Part shown: piece by piece, positions 32,484-35,478 of the stretch
Layout of the letters: each line of letters begins with the position of its first letter
How positions within the stretch are numbered: position 1 is the stretch's first letter
Source: Pseudomonas oleovorans subsp. oleovorans
GTDB taxonomy: Bacteria > Pseudomonadota > Gammaproteobacteria > Pseudomonadales > Pseudomonadaceae
DNA length: 35,478 nt
Direction of reading: 5' to 3'
Assembly (NCBI RefSeq): GCF_002197815.1
Contig: NZ_NIUB01000045.1
Span: forward strand, 1 to 35,478
The notes under the pieces: generated by a model
What the model was told of the DNA's origin: nothing
Database searches by the model: none
The model's input: the letters and a program-made list of their open reading frames with translations, nothing else
Program-made: the position numbers and the translations under genes

Positions 32484-32669
32484 ATGTGGCAGGAACTCGG
32501 CATCGCACTGTGTCTGGTATTGGTGCTGGAAGGCATCCTGCCCTTCCTCTATCCGCGCCATTGGCGCGGAGCGGTCATGCAGGCAGCTCGTCTGCCCGAC
32601 CGCCGACTGCGCCTTATGGGGCTGGCCAGCATGCTGCTGGGTACGGCCCTTCTATATCTGCTTCACTGA
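32484..32669 (+). CDS. DUF2065 small membrane protein
   Basis: A 61-residue protein from ATG 32484 (MWQELGIALCLVLVLEGILP). Two transmembrane helices (about 5-22 and 41-58) are joined by a short basic loop (PRHWRGAVMQAARLPDRRLR). This is the DUF2065 (YjeT-like) family found between hflC and hisZ/purA in many gammaproteobacteria, and PAO1 PA4940 by position. The function is unknown; a link to the HflKC-FtsH membrane quality system is only suggested by neighbourhood. A strong terminator ends 15 bp before the ATG. Confidence 0.9.
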   Translation: MWQELGIALCLVLVLEGILPFLYPRHWRGAVMQAARLPDRRLRLMGLASMLLGTALLYLLH

Positions 32670-32706
32670 AGGCTTGTGCCGCCCGGATCGAGAGGGGAAT
32701 GGCGAA

Positions 32707-33894
32707 ATGGCAACGGTAGACCGCTGGCTGCTGCCAGATGGCATCGAAGAAGTACTGCCGCCGGAAGCGGCACGCATCGAGGCGGCGCGCCGTCAGGTGC
32801 TGGATCTGTTCCAACGTTGGGGTTACGAGTTCGTCGTCACCCCCCATATCGAGTACCTGGAATCCCTGCTGACTGGCGCTGGCCAGGATCTCGACCTGCG
32901 TACCTTCAAGGTCACCGATCCGCTGTCCGGTCGGCAGATGGGCTTTCGTGCCGACATCACCCCGCAGGTGGCGCGCATCGATGCTCACACCATGCGCCGT
33001 GAGGGGCCGAGCCGTCTGTGCTATGCCGGCAGCGTGTTGCATGCGCAGCCGCGTGCACTGACTACCTCGCGTAGCCCGATCCAGCTGGGTGCCGAGCTCT
33101 ATGGCGACGCCAGTCCGGCCAGCGATATCGAAGTGATCAGCTTGCTGGTCGAGACCCTTGAGCTGGCTGCGGTGCCGGACGTGCACATGGATCTCGGTCA
33201 TGTCGGCATCTACCGTGGTCTGGCGCGTGCCGCCGGTCTGTCCGGTGAGGCCGAGCAGCAACTGTTCGATGCGCTGCAGCGCAAGGCCATGGATGAGATC
33301 GAGAGCCTGACCGCCGCGTTGCCGGCGGGCCTGGGCAGCATGCTGCGTTCGCTCGCCGAGCTGTGTGGCGGCCGGGAAGTGCTGGACCTGGCCCAGGCCG
33401 TGCTGGTCGAGGCGCCGGATGCGGTGCACGCTGCGCTCGATGAGCTGGTGGCCATCGCCGATGCGCTGGAGCTGCGTTATCCGGAGCTGCCGCTGTACTT
33501 CGACCTGGGCGAGTTGCGCGGCTACAACTATCACACCGGCGTGGTGTTCGCGGCCTTTGTGCCGGGTGAGGGCGGTGCCATCGCTCAGGGGGGGCGTTAT
33601 GACGATACTGGCGCGGTATTCGGTCGTGCGCGCCCGGCTACCGGCTTCTCCACGGACCTGAAGACCCTGGTAACCCTGGGTGACATGCGTGTGGATGAGG
33701 CGCTCAGCGGTGTCTGGGCGCCGGACAATCATGACCTCTATCTGTGGCAGGCCGTTCGTCGTCTGCGTGGTGAGGGCGAGCGCGTGGTACAGGCGCTGCC
33801 CGGGCAGAGCGAGGCGGATGCGCGCGAAGCAGGCTGTGATCGCCTGCTGACGCTGCGCGATGGACGTTGGCAGGTGGCGCCCCTGGCGTCCTGA
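32707..33894 (+). CDS. hisZ: ATP phosphoribosyltransferase regulatory subunit HisZ
   Basis: A 395-residue histidyl-tRNA-synthetase-like protein with no aminoacylation role. It binds the short form of HisG and confers activity and histidine feedback on the first step of histidine synthesis. The catalytic-core-like region has FRADITPQVARIDAH (class II motif 2 analogue), YNYHTGVVFAAFVPG and QGGRYDDTGAVFGRARPATGFSTDL. The anticodon-binding domain of true HisRS is missing or reduced, which fits HisZ. The start is ATG 32707 (MATVDRWLLPDGIEEVLPPE), 37 nt after the DUF2065 gene. hisG lies elsewhere. Confidence 0.95.
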   Translation: MATVDRWLLPDGIEEVLPPEAARIEAARRQVLDLFQRWGYEFVVTPHIEYLESLLTGAGQDLDLRTFKVTDPLSGRQMGFRADITPQVARIDAHTMRREGPSRLCYAGSVLHAQPRALTTSRSPIQLGAELYGDASPASDIEVISLLVETLELAAVPDVHMDLGHVGIYRGLARAAGLSGEAEQQLFDALQRKAMDEIESLTAALPAGLGSMLRSLAELCGGREVLDLAQAVLVEAPDAVHAALDELVAIADALELRYPELPLYFDLGELRGYNYHTGVVFAAFVPGEGGAIAQGGRYDDTGAVFGRARPATGFSTDLKTLVTLGDMRVDEALSGVWAPDNHDLYLWQAVRRLRGEGERVVQALPGQSEADAREAGCDRLLTLRDGRWQVAPLAS

Positions 33895-33904
33895 ATACAT
33901 TTTC

Positions 33905-33921
33905 GCCGGCCCGCGGCCGGC
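33905..33921. other. perfect GC hairpin in the purA leader
   Basis: GCCGGCC (33905-33911), loop CGC, GGCCGGC (33915-33921): a 7-bp perfect stem in the 56-bp gap between hisZ and purA. It has no T-tract behind it; four T precede it (33899-33903 region), so it is not a plus-strand intrinsic terminator. It may be an mRNA stability or processing element. Confidence 0.5.
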
Positions 33922-33950
33922 ATCGAAGCTTGCGCGAAGAGGACAAGTTT

Positions 33951-35246
33951 ATGGGTAAGAATGTCGTCGTCCTGGGCACCCAATGGGGTGATGAGGGCAA
34001 GGGCAAGATCGTCGACCTGCTCACCGAGCAGGCCGCTGCAGTCGTGCGTTATCAGGGTGGTCACAACGCGGGCCACACCCTGGTGATCAACGGTGAGAAG
34101 ACCGTCCTGCACCTGATTCCGTCCGGTATCCTGCGTGAAGGCGTCGAGTGCCTGATCGGTAATGGCGTGGTCGTTGCGCCCGACGCCCTGATGCGCGAAA
34201 TCGTCAAGCTGGAAGAGAAGGGTGTGCCAGTGCGTGAGCGTCTGCGCATCAGCCCAGCCTGCCCGCTGATCCTGTCCTATCACGTGGCGCTGGATCAGGC
34301 GCGTGAGAAGGCGCGTGGCGATGCCAAGATCGGCACCACCGGTCGCGGTATCGGCCCAGCCTACGAAGATAAGGTCGCGCGTCGTGGTCTGCGTGTCGGT
34401 GACCTGTTCCACCGCGAGCGTTTCGCCGCCAAGCTGGGCGAGCTGCTGGATTACCACAATTTCCAGCTGGTCAATTTCTACAAGGAGCCGGCCATCGACT
34501 TCCAGAAAACCCTGGATGAGTGCATGGAATACGCCGAGTTGCTCAAGCCGATGATGGCTGACGTCACTGCCGTGCTGCATGATCTGCGTCGTGAGGGCAA
34601 GGACATCATGTTCGAAGGTGCCCAGGGGTCGCTGCTGGACATCGACCATGGCACCTACCCCTACGTGACCAGCTCCAACACCACCGCTGGCGGTATCGCC
34701 ACCGGCTCCGGTTTCGGTCCGCTGTACCTGGACTACATCCTCGGTATCACCAAGGCCTACACTACCCGTGTCGGTTCCGGCCCGTTCCCGACCGAACTGT
34801 TCGATGATGTCGGTGCCTTCCTCGCCAAGCGTGGCCACGAGTTCGGCGCCACCACTGGTCGTGCTCGTCGTTGCGGCTGGTTCGATGCGGTGATCCTGCG
34901 TCGCGCCATCGAGATCAACAGCATCTCCGGCCTGTGCCTGACCAAACTGGACGTGCTCGACGGCCTGGAAACCATCCGCATTTGCACCGGTTACAAGGAT
35001 GCCAATGGCCAGGTGCTGGTCGATGCGCCGACCGACGCCGACAGCTACATCGGCCTGCAGCCGGTCTACGAGGAGATGCCGGGCTGGAGCGAATCCACCC
35101 TGGGCGCAAAGACCTTGGAAGACTTGCCGGCCGCTGCGCGTGCCTACATCAAGCGTGTGGAAGAGCTGGTTGGTGCGCCGATCGACATCATCTCCACCGG
35201 CCCGGATCGCAACGAGACCATCGTACTGCGTCATCCGTTTGCCTGA
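33951..35246 (+). CDS. purA: adenylosuccinate synthetase
   Basis: 431 residues. It couples IMP and aspartate with GTP to form adenylosuccinate, the first committed AMP step. The GTP-binding loop GDEGKG holds catalytic Asp14, and GGHNAGHT holds catalytic His42. GTTGRGIGPAYEDK and STGPDRNETI are also intact. The start is ATG 33951 (MGKNVVVLGTQWGDEGKGK) with AGAGGA upstream. It ends the plus-strand series; its terminator has been cut by an insertion (35286 onward). Confidence 0.98.
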   Translation: MGKNVVVLGTQWGDEGKGKIVDLLTEQAAAVVRYQGGHNAGHTLVINGEKTVLHLIPSGILREGVECLIGNGVVVAPDALMREIVKLEEKGVPVRERLRISPACPLILSYHVALDQAREKARGDAKIGTTGRGIGPAYEDKVARRGLRVGDLFHRERFAAKLGELLDYHNFQLVNFYKEPAIDFQKTLDECMEYAELLKPMMADVTAVLHDLRREGKDIMFEGAQGSLLDIDHGTYPYVTSSNTTAGGIATGSGFGPLYLDYILGITKAYTTRVGSGPFPTELFDDVGAFLAKRGHEFGATTGRARRCGWFDAVILRRAIEINSISGLCLTKLDVLDGLETIRICTGYKDANGQVLVDAPTDADSYIGLQPVYEEMPGWSESTLGAKTLEDLPAAARAYIKRVEELVGAPIDIISTGPDRNETIVLRHPFA

Positions 35247-35268
35247 TCGAGATGCTTTCGAGTCGCAC

Positions 35269-35285
35269 AGGAGCCGCCTTCGGGC
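35269..35285 (+). terminator. truncated purA terminator hairpin
   Basis: AGGAGCCGCC (35269-35278), a TTCG tetraloop, then only GGC (35283-35285) before the sequence changes to an IS4-type end. A full hairpin would continue GGCTCCT. Only three base pairs of the presumed stem remain. Confidence 0.55.
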
Positions 35286-35331
35286 TAATGCCAGTCAGTT
35301 AAGCGCTACAGCTTGACCTTCTACGCGCTGA
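35286..35331 (-). mobile_element. end of an IS4-type element after purA
   Basis: TAATGCCAGTCAGTTAAGCG (35286-35305) is identical to the left end of the element at 9014-9033, the only two places I see it. It starts exactly where the purA terminator hairpin is cut, as at serB/fimX. Read on the minus strand, an open frame QRVEGQAVALN-stop runs into the end, possibly the last residues of a transposase. A group II intron interrupts the element at 35332. Confidence 0.65.
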
Positions 35332-35478
35332 ATCGGGTAGGAGGCGGGGTCACCCCCGCCGTCCTCCCACACCACCGTACGTACGGTTCCGTATACGGCG
35401 GTTCCTGCCTACTGACAAACAGCATCAGCGAGCTTGGTTCCGTTGATGTGTCGCCTGCGGTAGCTAAGCGCCCAGACC
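35332..35478 (-). mobile_element. 3' end of a group II intron (domains V and VI)
   Basis: On the minus strand the intron ends CCTACCCGAT at 35332. Just before this, GGGAGG pairs with CCT-A-CCC, leaving an unpaired A (35338) seven nt from the 3' end, the expected branch point of domain VI. Upstream (35370-35405) an ACCGCCGTATACG / CGTACGTACGGTGGT hairpin with a GAAC loop and a two-base bulge has the shape of catalytic domain V. The rest of the intron and any reverse transcriptase lie beyond the window. The class, perhaps bacterial C (IIC), is a guess. Confidence 0.82.

Noticed and set aside
1..35478. tRNA, rRNA or CRISPR arrays
   Set aside because: No cloverleaf-like or regularly spaced direct-repeat pattern was found on either strand by eye.

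Overview
The window looks like a chromosomal segment of a gammaproteobacterial Pseudomonas. It is GC-rich and carries near-canonical pseudomonad versions of FimX, RhdA, HflX, MutL and HisZ, plus typical pseudomonad REP palindromes. From remembered gene order it fits the P. mendocina / oleovorans / pseudoalcaligenes side of the genus better than P. aeruginosa, but the species is inference.

Left block (1-4931): waaA (lipid A Kdo transferase) on the minus strand, a 191-bp terminal-inverted-repeat element directly upstream of it, then a LysR regulator divergent from an EmrE-type SMR exporter with a clear ATC-N9-GAT operator between them. An FAD oxidoreductase and an aldo/keto reductase follow, coupled by an ATGA overlap. 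This matches the PAO1 order PA4988-PA4992 as I remember it. At about 4932-5075 the order switches to the PA4962-to-PA4938 block, reading backwards through purA.

Middle (5076-16620): a degenerate Nudix-like protein, a membrane protein of the AhpA/YtjB type, serB (TTG start), then a minus-strand run of HDOD protein, rhdA, psd, a PilZ-like protein and fimX. The PilZ-like gene carries an in-frame TGA and appears split. FimX (c-di-GMP receptor), the PilZ-like protein, the HDOD protein and, further right, Orn (which clears pGpG) give the region a cyclic-di-GMP theme.

Right (16740-35246): motAB, rsgA, a membrane-anchored methyltransferase, orn, queG, then a long plus-strand series nnr-tsaE-amiB-mutL-miaA-hfq-hflX-hflK-hflC-DUF2065-hisZ-purA, which is the conserved gammaproteobacterial 'hfq superoperon' followed by hisZ-purA.

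The unusual content is in the intergenic DNA. (i) A 152-bp element with IS4-type ends and a perfect 12-bp target duplication sits inside what was the bidirectional hairpin terminator between serB and fimX, and it carries a REP pair. (ii) The same 20-bp IS4-type end occurs after purA, again immediately after half of a hairpin terminator, and that element is interrupted by the 3' end (domains V and VI) of a group II intron running off the window. (iii) Three genes (waaA, the Nudix-like gene, queG) end in a TAG codon that is part of a REP palindrome. (iv) A sigma70-like promoter appears to start transcription exactly at a terminator hairpin between hflC and the DUF2065 gene. No tRNA, rRNA or CRISPR array was seen.
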